64,000 bases of DNA from Planctomycetes bacterium B3_Pla. Its GTDB lineage: Bacteria > Planctomycetota > Phycisphaerae > Sedimentisphaerales > Anaerobacaceae. The notes beneath the pieces were generated by a model, which had not been told where the DNA came from, searched no databases, and was given only the letters and a program-made list of their open reading frames with translations. The translations under genes were made by a program, and so were the position numbers. Below, in pieces: positions 43,160 to 52,074 of this stretch (position 1 is the stretch's first letter; each line of letters opens with the position of its first letter). The stretch spans positions 167,192 through 231,191 of the forward strand of contig NJBM01000009.1 in the NCBI GenBank assembly GCA_005223045.1, in the 5' to 3' direction.

Positions 43160-45706
43160 GTGGAACCTGCACGCTGCCTGACTCGAATCATCGGAATCCT
43201 ATCAATGCGAGTTTCCCCGCATGATTTCGGGGTGTGGGTGATGCCTTTTCTGCTGGTATCCGTCGTTATCGCCGCCAGCGGGTGTTCGCGCACAGAGCAT
43301 CGACTTCAAGCGGATCGGGAAGCGTACGATGTGATCGCCGAGCGAAACGATGATCCGCGATGGCACGCGGATGACTATAGCATCGAGATTGATCCTCGCA
43401 GTCGATACTTCGATCCCTGCGATCCGGATCGCCCGCCGATGCCCTCGGACGATCCTGCCTCGCGCCAGTACATGCGCCGGGTTAGCGGCAAGAAAGGCTG
43501 GGAGCACTGGCATGACGACGGCGAGCGGGTCGAGCTGGAGAATCCCGCGTGGCGCGCGGCGCTTGCCGAATATGTTGAAATCGGTGCCGATGGCTCGGTC
43601 CAGCTCAACATCGACTCTGCGCTGAAACTCGCCTACGTACACTCACCTTCGCACCAGAACCAACTGGAGACCCTCTATCTGTCGGCCCTGGACGTTACGA
43701 CAGAGCGATTCCGCCTGGATACGCAGTTCTTCGGCGGATATGGCGCCACATACGACCGCCACGGATCGTTGAAGGACGATCAACTGACCGTAGGCCGTCC
43801 ATCCACGGGCAATCCGGCACTCCAGACGCGACGGCGATTTGCTTCCGCAGGTGAGCTTCTGGTCGGATTCGCCAACTCGTTCGTGGTCGATTTCCCCGGC
43901 AACGGCGCGAACTTCGTCAGTTCGATTGCAAATTTCTCGTTCGTTCAACCGTTGTTGCGCGGTGCCGGGCGAGACATTGCGTTAGAGCAACTGACGTTTG
44001 TCGAGCGTGCCTTGCTTGCGAACCTGCGTGCCTACCGTCAATATCGCCAGGGTTTCTATACGCAAGTCGCAATTGGAGAGCTGGGGGTCGTCGGACCACA
44101 GCGGGGTGGCGCTGGCACAGTCATCGCGGGATTCTCCGGTCAGGGTAGCGTCGGCGGTTATATCGGCCTGCTGCAACAACTCCAGCGGATCCGCAATACC
44201 GAGGACAACCTCAGCCTGCAGGAACGCACCCTGGCACGTCTGGTAGCCTTCCAGGAAATCGGTGTAATCGACCTGGTGCAAGTGGACCAGTTTTGGCAGA
44301 GCATTGAAAACGAGCGTGCCAACCTGCTGCAGATTCACAATAGCTTTGAACTGACCCTTGATTACTACAAGACGGGCACACTCGGTTTGCCGCCGGACCT
44401 GCCAATCGAGTTGGACGACAGTCTGATTCGCCAGTTTCAACTCGTCGCTCGCGAGGCAACCGCGGTCGAAGACGCGATTGTCGAGTTGCAGGATCGTGTG
44501 GGCGAGCTGTCGGACGATGTGGGCATCGAACCGATTCGTCAGGTCTTGAAAGATGCCCTCGAGCTTGTCGAGCCGGTTCGGCGCCAACTGGACGATGTGT
44601 CGCCAGACCTCGTGCGCATGGAAGAGGCCGTGCCGGCACGCGAGCAGACGATGACCGATGAAAAAAGGAAACTGTTCCTACGCGACAGAGAAGGCCTGCA
44701 TAAGGGATTGACAGATCTGAGACAGCAGTTCGAGCAAGTTCAGGCCGAACTGGAGATCCTTCGAAACGGACTCTCTGAGGAAACCAAGGACGAAACCTTC
44801 AACAAGGCCGTTGTCTGGCTCACCGACCTCCTTCGCCTTGTTCAGGGTTCTATGTTGGTTCAGGCGCGTGCTCGCCTCGAAACGGTAAGCGTCAAGACCA
44901 TTGAATTGGATTCCCAAGATGCTTTCGGAACCGCGCTTGCCAACCGCCTGGATTTCATGAACGGCCGGGCGGCGCTCGTGGATAGTTGGCGATCAATCCA
45001 GCTTGACGCAGACGCTCTGCAGTCGGTGCTGAATGTCACCGCGGATGGTGATATCCGTACGGCGCGAAACAACCCTGTCAGTTTTCGCGGCTCCACCGGA
45101 AACCTACGGCTCGGAGTGGAGTTTGACGCGCCCTTTACGCGGCTGTTGGAACGGAACAACTATCGCCAGTCGCTGATCGACTACCAACGAGATCGTCGCA
45201 ACTTCATCCAGTCACGTGACTCGCTCCATTTGGGACTGCGCGGGTTGCTGCGACAGATTGAACAACTGCGTTTGGACCTGGAGATTCAACGGCGTGCCGT
45301 CACAATCGCGATTCGGCGCGTGGATATGACGCGCGCAGCATTCTATGCGCCCGTGCGGCCCCCGCAGCCGGGACAACGACCGGCCCAATTCGGACCCACT
45401 GCGGCCACCAACCTTCTGACAGCGCTGTCTGCCCTGCGCAACACGCAGAACAACCTCATGGGCGTGTGGCTCAACTATTACGCTGCGCGAATGCGATTGG
45501 CTCGCGAGTTGGGTATCATGATGCTCGATTACGATGGTAGCTGGATCGAACATCCAATTCTGAACCCCAGCGTCGAAAACTCCTCTGACAGTGACAAACC
45601 GCTCATAGCAGAGTTGTCACTGCCCCCGGCCGTTCCAACAGAATGGATCGAGTTGGCAGACCGCCTGCCGCAGAAAGTCGTAAAGGAGGCCGATCATGTC
45701 GACTGA
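43160..45706 (+). CDS. Long TolC-like outer-membrane efflux lipoprotein
   Basis: 848 residues, far longer than the usual 430-500. A lipoprotein-type signal ends VIAASGC (~33-42). The TolC fold is indicated by IDSALKLAYVHSPSHQNQLE, YLSALDVTTERFRLD, NFSFVQPLLRGAGRDIALEQ and, late, GLRGLLRQIEQLRLDLEIQR plus LTALSALRNTQNNLMGVWLN. Between the two OEP repeats, ~415-585, lies a highly charged helical insert (DAIVELQDRVGELSDDVGIE; GLTDLRQQFEQVQAELEILR), predicted as an extra coiled-coil hairpin that may lengthen the periplasmic tunnel. GTG start is preceded by GAGGAGA and abuts the leader ORF stop. It is followed by three adaptor genes overlapping by 11 bp each. Confidence 0.85.
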   Translation: MEPARCLTRIIGILSMRVSPHDFGVWVMPFLLVSVVIAASGCSRTEHRLQADREAYDVIAERNDDPRWHADDYSIEIDPRSRYFDPCDPDRPPMPSDDPASRQYMRRVSGKKGWEHWHDDGERVELENPAWRAALAEYVEIGADGSVQLNIDSALKLAYVHSPSHQNQLETLYLSALDVTTERFRLDTQFFGGYGATYDRHGSLKDDQLTVGRPSTGNPALQTRRRFASAGELLVGFANSFVVDFPGNGANFVSSIANFSFVQPLLRGAGRDIALEQLTFVERALLANLRAYRQYRQGFYTQVAIGELGVVGPQRGGAGTVIAGFSGQGSVGGYIGLLQQLQRIRNTEDNLSLQERTLARLVAFQEIGVIDLVQVDQFWQSIENERANLLQIHNSFELTLDYYKTGTLGLPPDLPIELDDSLIRQFQLVAREATAVEDAIVELQDRVGELSDDVGIEPIRQVLKDALELVEPVRRQLDDVSPDLVRMEEAVPAREQTMTDEKRKLFLRDREGLHKGLTDLRQQFEQVQAELEILRNGLSEETKDETFNKAVVWLTDLLRLVQGSMLVQARARLETVSVKTIELDSQDAFGTALANRLDFMNGRAALVDSWRSIQLDADALQSVLNVTADGDIRTARNNPVSFRGSTGNLRLGVEFDAPFTRLLERNNYRQSLIDYQRDRRNFIQSRDSLHLGLRGLLRQIEQLRLDLEIQRRAVTIAIRRVDMTRAAFYAPVRPPQPGQRPAQFGPTAATNLLTALSALRNTQNNLMGVWLNYYAARMRLARELGIMMLDYDGSWIEHPILNPSVENSSDSDKPLIAELSLPPAVPTEWIELADRLPQKVVKEADHVD

Positions 45707-47168
45707 CCCGCTTCCGAAAAAACAGAATTCGCAGGCTCGCAGCCACCCTCAGAAGTCTCCGGGTGCCCGATGGTGGAAACGTGGTTTGCTGGTGATTGCT
45801 GCGGTCGCCGTGGTGGCGATTGCCGCCACGTTTATCCCCGGCGCCATGTCTCCTCGCGAATCCGGTCCCACGTTGACGCACACGATTGCGCGCGGTGATT
45901 TGGTTGTCTCAGTCACCGAACAAGGGACGTTGGAGAGCTCCAACAATACGGAACTCAAATGCAAAGTCCGAGGTTGGAGCCTCGTGACCTGGGTGATCGA
46001 GGACGGTACGGAGGTCAAGGCAGGCGACGAATTGGTCAGGCTGGATACGAAGCGAATCGAGGATGCCATCAGTCTGCAAACCACGAATACCCATACCGCG
46101 CGGGCCACATTCGAACGGTCCAAGGCTGATGTGGCGAGAGCGGAGATCGCTATCCCGGCGTACCTGGAAGGCAGTTATCGAACGACATTGAAATCCTGGG
46201 AGAGAGGATTGAAGATTGCCGAGACAAATCTACTGACCGCCCAGAAGATGCTTGTCCACTCTAATAACTTGTTTAAGCGCGGCTACGTAACTGAATTGGA
46301 AGTCGAGGGCAATGCCTTCACAGTCACGCAGGCTGAGCTGGAACTGAAAGTCATACAAACCGAGATCGATGTTCTGAACAAATACACCAAGAAAATGCAG
46401 ATGGAGACACTGAACGGCAACTTGATCGCAAGCAAATATAAGCTGGAATCGGACAAGGCCGGACTCGCCATGGACCAGGGTCGCCTCGATCGCGCAAAGG
46501 AGGAACTCGAAAACTGCGTCATTAAAGCCGAAAGGAGCGGCCTGGTGATTTACCCCTCGGCCGCAGCGTGGAAGCAGACACCCGACATCGCTGAAGGTGT
46601 GAATGTGCGTAAGGATCAGGTCCTGCTGCTCATGCCCGACCTGTCCAGGATGCAAGTAAAGGTCGGTATTCACGAATCCATCGTCGACCATATCAAGCCG
46701 GGGCAGGCGGCCCGGATTACGCTGCCGGACATAACGCTTGACGGCAAGGTTTCCTCTGTGGCCTCGGTCGCAAGACCGGCCGGTTGGTGGACCGGAAATG
46801 TGGTGAAATATGACACGATTATTGAGCTTCCCTCCGTCGAAGGGCCCAAGCCCGGCATGAGCGCAGAAGTCGAGGTGGTTATGGATCGGTACGCGGACGT
46901 GCTGACGATACCTGTCGCCGCGGTGGTAGAAACGGCCGACGGTGACTTCTGTTGGGTCAAGACGGCCGATGGAGCAAAACGGCGTTCGCTGAAACTCGGT
47001 GACACCGACGACTCGTTCATTGTTGTCAAAGCGGGTCTGAAGGAAGGCGAAGAGGTCGTACTCAATCCGCTTGCCTTCATTGAGGAAGCACAAAATGAGG
47101 TGCTGAAACCACTCGACGAGGCAAAGACGCCCGAGCCGGTGAATCTGGAGGCCGATCATGTCGACTGA
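45696..47168 (+). CDS. Membrane fusion protein 1 (HlyD/MacA-like efflux adaptor)
   Basis: 490 residues. N-terminal uncleaved anchor WWKRGLLVIAAVAVVAIAAT (~26-45). The lipoyl half-motifs flank a coiled-coil hairpin: LTHTIARGDLVVSVTEQGTL at the first beta segment, then IKAERSGLVIYPSAAAWKQT, helical hairpin ~135-270, beta-barrel (GQAARITLPDITLDGKVSSV) and membrane-proximal domain (VLTIPVAAVVETADGDFCWV). It is predicted to bridge the inner-membrane permease and the TolC-like protein. Its start overlaps the TolC-like stop by 11 bp (ATGTCGACTGA). It is the first of three adjacent paralogues, closest to the second. Confidence 0.88.
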   Translation: MSTDPLPKKQNSQARSHPQKSPGARWWKRGLLVIAAVAVVAIAATFIPGAMSPRESGPTLTHTIARGDLVVSVTEQGTLESSNNTELKCKVRGWSLVTWVIEDGTEVKAGDELVRLDTKRIEDAISLQTTNTHTARATFERSKADVARAEIAIPAYLEGSYRTTLKSWERGLKIAETNLLTAQKMLVHSNNLFKRGYVTELEVEGNAFTVTQAELELKVIQTEIDVLNKYTKKMQMETLNGNLIASKYKLESDKAGLAMDQGRLDRAKEELENCVIKAERSGLVIYPSAAAWKQTPDIAEGVNVRKDQVLLLMPDLSRMQVKVGIHESIVDHIKPGQAARITLPDITLDGKVSSVASVARPAGWWTGNVVKYDTIIELPSVEGPKPGMSAEVEVVMDRYADVLTIPVAAVVETADGDFCWVKTADGAKRRSLKLGDTDDSFIVVKAGLKEGEEVVLNPLAFIEEAQNEVLKPLDEAKTPEPVNLEADHVD

Positions 47169-48627
47169 CGTGCTTCCAGAAACACAGAATCCGCAACAGC
47201 GCAGCGATCAGGATTCCTCTTCAGGTCGATGGTGGAGGGGCACTCTGCTGGCGATCGCTGTGGTAGCTGTGGTAGCGTCGGCTGCCGTACTGATCCCAGG
47301 GGCTGGTTCGTTACGCCAGATCGGTCCTGAGCTGACGCACACGATCACGCGCGGCGACCTGATCGTCACGGTTACCGAACAGGGGATACTGGAGAGCGCT
47401 GACAACACGGAGATCAAGTGCAAGGTCCGCGGGCAGAACACCATCATCTGGGTGATCGAGAGTGGGTCCGTGGTCAAACCGGGAGATGAACTGGTGCGCT
47501 TGGATACGCTGGTGATCGAAGACGCCATCGCTGAACGCACGAAGTATGCCTATTGGACAAAATCTGGGGCCGAACGAGCCCGAGCGGATGTGGCCCGAGC
47601 GGAACTCGCCATCCCGGAGTACATGGAAGGTCGATATCGCTCGCAACTAATGACGCTGGAGAAGGACCTGACCATTGCCCGGTCGAACCTGCTTACTGCA
47701 CAGAACATGCTTGCCCATGCGGAAAAAATGGCTGAGCGAGGCTACGTCAGTGGATTAGAAGTCGATGAGAAGACGTTCGCAGTCACACAAGCTGAGTTGA
47801 ATGTGGAAGTCAAGAAGACCCAAATCGATGTGCTGGAACGATTCACCAAGGCCATGGAACTGGAAACGCTGAACGGTAACTTGAACGCAGCCAGAGCCCG
47901 GTATGCCGCGGAGGCCGAGCGAAACCAACAGGATGCGGCTCGCCGTGACCTCGCCATCGAGGAGTTCGAGTACTGCGTCATGAAGGCCGAACGGAACGGC
48001 TTGGTGATTTATCCCACGGCTGAAAAGTGGAAGAGAGCACCCGAAATCGAAGAAGGTGCGACCGTGCACAGGGATCAAATCCTGCTGCTCATGCCTGACC
48101 TGTCCAGGATGCAGGTGAAGGTCGGTATTCACGAATCCATGATCGACCGTATCAAACCGGGACTGGCTGCCAGGATCACGCTGCCGGACAAGACGCTTGA
48201 CGGCGAGGTCTCCTCTGTGGCCTCGGTCACCAGGCCGGCCGGTTGGTGGACCGGAAATGTGGTGAAATATGACACGATTATTGAGCTTCCCTCCGTCGAA
48301 GGGCTCAAGCCCGGCATGAGCGCAGAAGTCGAGGTGGTTATGGATCGGTACGCGGACGTGCTGACGATCCCCGTAGCCGCGGTGGTAGAAACTGCGCAGA
48401 GAGATTTCTGTTGGGTCAAGACAGCCGAGGGAGCAAAACGACGTGCATTGCAGCTCGGTGATACCAACGACACGTTCATTGTGATCAAGGCGGGTCTAAA
48501 GGAAGGAGATGAGGTTGTACTCGATCCGATGGCCTCCATTACAGAGGCCCAGACATTGGTCCTGAAACCGCTCGACAAAGCAAAGTCACGAGAGCCGATA
48601 AACGTGGAGGCCGATCGTGTCGATTGA
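47158..48627 (+). CDS. Membrane fusion protein 2 (HlyD/MacA-like efflux adaptor)
   Basis: 489 residues with the same layout as its upstream neighbour: anchor WWRGTLLAIAVVAVVASAAV, lipoyl segments LTHTITRGDLIVTVTEQGIL and MKAERNGLVIYPTAEKWKRA, hairpin, barrel LAARITLPDKTLDGEVSSVA. A 134-bp stretch (48235-48368) differs from 46776-46909 of the first copy at a single base, while the flanks are diverged, implying gene conversion or recent duplication. It overlaps the first copy by 11 bp with the same ATGTCGACTGA junction. Confidence 0.88.
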   Translation: MSTDVLPETQNPQQRSDQDSSSGRWWRGTLLAIAVVAVVASAAVLIPGAGSLRQIGPELTHTITRGDLIVTVTEQGILESADNTEIKCKVRGQNTIIWVIESGSVVKPGDELVRLDTLVIEDAIAERTKYAYWTKSGAERARADVARAELAIPEYMEGRYRSQLMTLEKDLTIARSNLLTAQNMLAHAEKMAERGYVSGLEVDEKTFAVTQAELNVEVKKTQIDVLERFTKAMELETLNGNLNAARARYAAEAERNQQDAARRDLAIEEFEYCVMKAERNGLVIYPTAEKWKRAPEIEEGATVHRDQILLLMPDLSRMQVKVGIHESMIDRIKPGLAARITLPDKTLDGEVSSVASVTRPAGWWTGNVVKYDTIIELPSVEGLKPGMSAEVEVVMDRYADVLTIPVAAVVETAQRDFCWVKTAEGAKRRALQLGDTNDTFIVIKAGLKEGDEVVLDPMASITEAQTLVLKPLDKAKSREPINVEADRVD

Positions 48628-50167
48628 CGTGTTTCCACAACAGCGCAGCAATCATCAGAGTACCTCACCACACCGATGGAGGAAACGTGGTCTGCTTACG
48701 ATCGGTGTGGTCGCCACAGTAGCGTCGGCTGTTGCGCTGATCCCAGGCGCCATTTCGTCGCGGGAGATCGGTCCCAAGCTGACTCACACGATCACACGGG
48801 GCGACCTGATCGTCACGGTCACCGAACAGGGGACTCTGGAGAGCGCTGAAAATACGGAAATCAAATGCAAGGTTCGAACTGCGGCGGTCCCCATCATCTG
48901 GGTGATCGAGGGCGGTACGAAGGTCAAGCCAGGAGACGAACTGGTCAGATTGGAGACGCTGGAGTACGAAGACCGAATCAGTGAAGTGTCGAAGTGGGCT
49001 CATATGACGAGGTCCGCAGCCGAACGATCCAAGGCTGATGTGGCGCGAGCGGAACTCGCCATCCCGGAGTACCTGGAGGGCAGGTATCGCTCGCAGTTGA
49101 TGACGCTGGAGAAGGACCTGGCAATTGCCGAGTCGAACCTGCGTACTGCTCAGAACATGCTTGGCCATGCTGAAACGATGGCTGCGCGAGGCTACGTTAG
49201 TGAATTAGACGTTGAGGAGAAGACATTCTCGGTCACGCGAGCTGTGTTGAACGTGGACGTCAAGAAAACCGAGATCGATGTTCTGAAAAATTTCACCAAG
49301 GCCATGGAACTGGAAACGCTGAACGGCAACTTGAACGCAAGCAAAGCAAGACACGAAGCGGAAAAGGAGCAGGCCAAACGGTCGGCGGAACAACTCGACC
49401 TGTGTGTGGCGGATCTCGAGTACTGCGTTGTGAAGGCCGAAACGAGCGGCCTGGTGATTTACCCCACGGCCAGACCGTGGGAGTATGCACCCAAGATCCA
49501 AGAAGGTGCGACCGTGTATATGGGTCAAACCATGCTGCTCATGCCCGACCTGGCCAAGATGCAAGTAAAGATCAGTATTCACGAATCCTTCATCGACCGT
49601 ATGAGGCCGGGGCTGGCCGCCCAAGTGTCACTGCCGGACAGGACGCTTGCAGGCGAGGTCTCCTCCGTGGCTTCGGTCACTGAGCCGGCCGGTGAGTGGA
49701 ACGGATACGTGGTGAAATACGACACAATCGTTAAGCTCCCCTCGGTTCCAGAGCTCAAACCCGGCATGAGTGCCGAGGTTGAAGTGATCCTGGATCGGCA
49801 CACGGACGTGCTGACGATACCCGTCGCCGCAGTGGTAGAGACCTCGCATGGGAACTTTTGTTGGGTCAAGACGGCCGAGGGGGCAAAACGGCGCTCTCTG
49901 CAACTCGGCGACACTAACGATGTGTTCACTGTCGTTGAGGCGGGTTTGCAGGAAGGCGATGAGGTAGTTCTCCATCCGTTTGCCTTCAAGGAAGCACAGG
50001 CATTGGCCATGAAACCTCGCAACGAAGAAAAGCCGCGCGAGCCAGAGTCAACTGAACCATTGGGGTCCGGTACCAAGTCGAAGTCGGCCGGTAAATCGAA
50101 CAAACAAAAGTCTAAATCGCAAGGGCTCAAGCCTAAGCAAGTGGATTCAAAATCGATAACTAAATGA
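48617..50167 (+). CDS. Membrane fusion protein 3 (HlyD/MacA-like efflux adaptor)
   Basis: 516 residues, the most diverged of the three adaptors. Anchor WRKRGLLTIGVVATVASAVA, lipoyl segments LTHTITRGDLIVTVTEQGTL and VKAETSGLVIYPTARPWEYA, barrel LAAQVSLPDRTLAGEVSSVA and VLTIPVAAVVETSHGNFCWV. It has an extra basic, Lys/Ser-rich C-terminal tail of ~35 residues (GTKSKSAGKSNKQKSKSQGL). It overlaps the second copy by 11 bp and the permease gene by 4 bp (ATGA). Three different adaptors for one TolC-like protein could form a mixed ring (inference). Confidence 0.88.
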   Translation: MSIDVFPQQRSNHQSTSPHRWRKRGLLTIGVVATVASAVALIPGAISSREIGPKLTHTITRGDLIVTVTEQGTLESAENTEIKCKVRTAAVPIIWVIEGGTKVKPGDELVRLETLEYEDRISEVSKWAHMTRSAAERSKADVARAELAIPEYLEGRYRSQLMTLEKDLAIAESNLRTAQNMLGHAETMAARGYVSELDVEEKTFSVTRAVLNVDVKKTEIDVLKNFTKAMELETLNGNLNASKARHEAEKEQAKRSAEQLDLCVADLEYCVVKAETSGLVIYPTARPWEYAPKIQEGATVYMGQTMLLMPDLAKMQVKISIHESFIDRMRPGLAAQVSLPDRTLAGEVSSVASVTEPAGEWNGYVVKYDTIVKLPSVPELKPGMSAEVEVILDRHTDVLTIPVAAVVETSHGNFCWVKTAEGAKRRSLQLGDTNDVFTVVEAGLQEGDEVVLHPFAFKEAQALAMKPRNEEKPREPESTEPLGSGTKSKSAGKSNKQKSKSQGLKPKQVDSKSITK

Positions 50168-51480
50168 ATAATTCCCTTCTCCAAACCGTTCGACTGAGCT
50201 TAAAGAACCTGCTGATGCACAAGATGCGTGCCAGTCTGGCTGCATTGGGCATCTTCATCGGCACGAGTACGGTGATCTGGTTGGTAGCGATGGGGGAAGG
50301 GGTTAGCCACCAGGCACAGCAACAGATCAAGGAACTCGGTGCCACGAACATCATTATACGGACCAAGCAGCCGAGTTCCGCGAGTGACGAGCAGGCCGAC
50401 AACAGTCGTATCAAGATTTATGGCTTGCTGAGAGATGACTACCGTCGCATCGTCGAGAACATTCCGAGCATTCGCCGCGCCATCCCCATGCGTGAACTTC
50501 GCTTCGAGCTGCGCATGGGAAACCGGACTGCCGACGCCAAACTCGTGGGATGCGTCGAGGAGTACCTGGAGCTGAATCGATTGGAAATAGCACGGGGGCG
50601 ATGGCTCACGCCGCGCGACCGCGGTAAGAAGGTCGTGGTCCTGGCCCACGACGCGGCCAAGCGGCTCTTTCCCTATGAGGACCCGATTGGCCGGACGATC
50701 TGGGTGGGAAGCGAATTCTACGTAGTGATCGGTCAAACTAAGCCGCGTATGGCTTCGGCTGCGATTGGTGGCAGCCTTGATGCAAGGGAATACAACCTGG
50801 ACGCCTATATCCCGCTGAAGACCCTGCGCCATCGCGTTGGCGATCTCGTGATGAAACGTATCGGCGGCGAGTTTCAGGGGGAACAAGTCGAACTTAGCCA
50901 AATCACCGTGAGCGTCGATAGCGTGGACGAGGTCGACGAAACGGCGGCCATCATTGAAACGCTGCTCAAGAAGTATCACGAGAAGGAAGACTACGCGGTT
51001 GTTGTGCCCAAGGAATTACTGCGGCAGGCGGAAAGAACCCGGGCCATGTTCAATGTCTTGCTGGTGGTCATCGCCGGTATCTCACTGCTCGTTGGTGGGA
51101 TCGGCATCATGAATATCATGCTCGCCACGGTGACCGAGCGGACTCGCGAGATCGGCATTCGTCGGGCTCTCGGCGCAAAACGCCGGCACATTATTCAACA
51201 GTTTCTCACCGAGACGGTTGTGCTGACAGCCGGCGGCGGTCTGCTGGGAGTCCTGTTCGGCCTTTTGTGTGGTCCGTTGTTTCGAGGCTTGCGGTCAGGA
51301 TTGACGATGGTCTCGCCGGACCTGTTGCCGCCGATTGTCCACACACTCGAACCGCGCATCGCTCCCTGGTCGGTTGTTTTGTCATTGTTCATTTCCCTCG
51401 GGGTGGGGATTATATTCGGAGTCTATCCAGCTCGGCAAGCCGCGTACATGGACCCGATACAAGCACTGCGTCACGAATAG
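50164..51480 (+). CDS. MacB-type ABC transporter permease (FtsX domain) without ATPase domain
   Basis: 438 residues: N-terminal helix (HKMRASLAALGIFIGTSTVI), a large MacB-type periplasmic domain (~45-290; GATNIIIRTKQPSS; RGRWLTPRDRGKKVVVLAHD; FPYEDPIGRTIWVGSEFYVV) and three C-terminal FtsX helices, including LVGGIGIMNIMLATVTERTR and EIGIRRALGAKRRHIIQQFL. Typical MacB carries an N-terminal ABC ATPase or has one in the operon; neither is visible here, so the ATPase must be encoded elsewhere, or be lost. ATG overlaps the third adaptor stop by 4 bp. A truncated ORF with good ribosome site follows 18 bp after. Confidence 0.9.
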   Translation: MNNSLLQTVRLSLKNLLMHKMRASLAALGIFIGTSTVIWLVAMGEGVSHQAQQQIKELGATNIIIRTKQPSSASDEQADNSRIKIYGLLRDDYRRIVENIPSIRRAIPMRELRFELRMGNRTADAKLVGCVEEYLELNRLEIARGRWLTPRDRGKKVVVLAHDAAKRLFPYEDPIGRTIWVGSEFYVVIGQTKPRMASAAIGGSLDAREYNLDAYIPLKTLRHRVGDLVMKRIGGEFQGEQVELSQITVSVDSVDEVDETAAIIETLLKKYHEKEDYAVVVPKELLRQAERTRAMFNVLLVVIAGISLLVGGIGIMNIMLATVTERTREIGIRRALGAKRRHIIQQFLTETVVLTAGGGLLGVLFGLLCGPLFRGLRSGLTMVSPDLLPPIVHTLEPRIAPWSVVLSLFISLGVGIIFGVYPARQAAYMDPIQALRHE

Positions 51481-51498
51481 TCTATACGGAGTTCCGTC

Positions 51499-51630
51499 AT
51501 GAACAGCTTTCTCCGTTTGCGCAAGTTCTACGATTGGTTTAACAATCGCTCATACTTGAATATACTGCTCTTATATATCGTACCACAACCAGTCGGGCTG
51601 ATGCAAATCACAAGTGGTACACGCGGATAA
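51499..51630 (+). pseudogene. Truncated next ORF of the efflux operon
   Basis: ATG at 51499 follows CGGAGTTCCGTC (GGAG, seven-base spacing). It encodes MNSFLRLRKFYDWFNNRSYL, then NILLLYIVPQPVGLMQITSG and stops at 51628-51630 (43 residues). The good start and hydrophobic segment look like the beginning of a longer membrane protein cut short. What the full product was cannot be told. Confidence 0.4.
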
Positions 51631-51686
51631 CCATTCAATCTCATCGAGTCCGGCAGGGCTCAACACAAATCGGACAACGAGAAGAT

Positions 51687-51726
51687 CAGGGGGCCTTTGA
51701 CCGCGTAGCGATTAGAGAGGCCCCTG
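51687..51726. other. GC-rich hairpin
   Basis: CAGGGGGCCT and AGGCCCCTG pair, with one bulged G, across a 21-base loop at the junction between the efflux operon and the convergent small gene at 51737. No T-run follows on either strand; a bidirectional terminator is possible. Confidence 0.45.
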
Positions 51727-51736
51727 GATTGACTGG

Positions 51737-52021
51737 CTATTCTTGCTCCAAAGCATTTCTTGAGTATAAGGCTTTTGCTGCTTCCAACTGTCCGTTGAGG
51801 AATTCAACCATGCGATCGCTTTCTAACTTCACGTCTCGGCGCGGTGGTTTCTCTTTGCCTCTCTTTGTCCGAAGCCTTTGATCTACATATGCCATTCTGT
51901 CATAGACACGCCAAACCATATTTCTGAGAAGCATAGCTGCTTCTTCGAGAGGTATTGAAGCATCAATATCATTGTCGCGACATTCAGCTGTCCACCCGAA
52001 TAACCTCGTCCACCTTGTCAT
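51737..52021 (-). CDS. Small hypothetical protein
   Basis: 94 residues when started at 52021 (MTRWTRLFGWTAECRDNDID). It is predicted helical with charged segments (YVDQRLRTKRGKEKPPRRDV; DRMVEFLNGQLEAAKALYSR). No recognised family, signal or membrane segment. It is divergent from the transposase gene and could be either a passenger of that element or a degraded gene. The frame is open upstream to 52102, but this overlaps the transposase side. Confidence 0.4.
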   Translation of the reverse strand: MTRWTRLFGWTAECRDNDIDASIPLEEAAMLLRNMVWRVYDRMAYVDQRLRTKRGKEKPPRRDVKLESDRMVEFLNGQLEAAKALYSRNALEQE

Positions 52022-52074
52022 TAAAGAACTTACGTGAACTTGCTTCGTGCAACTAATTGTATTATCTTGGCGGC

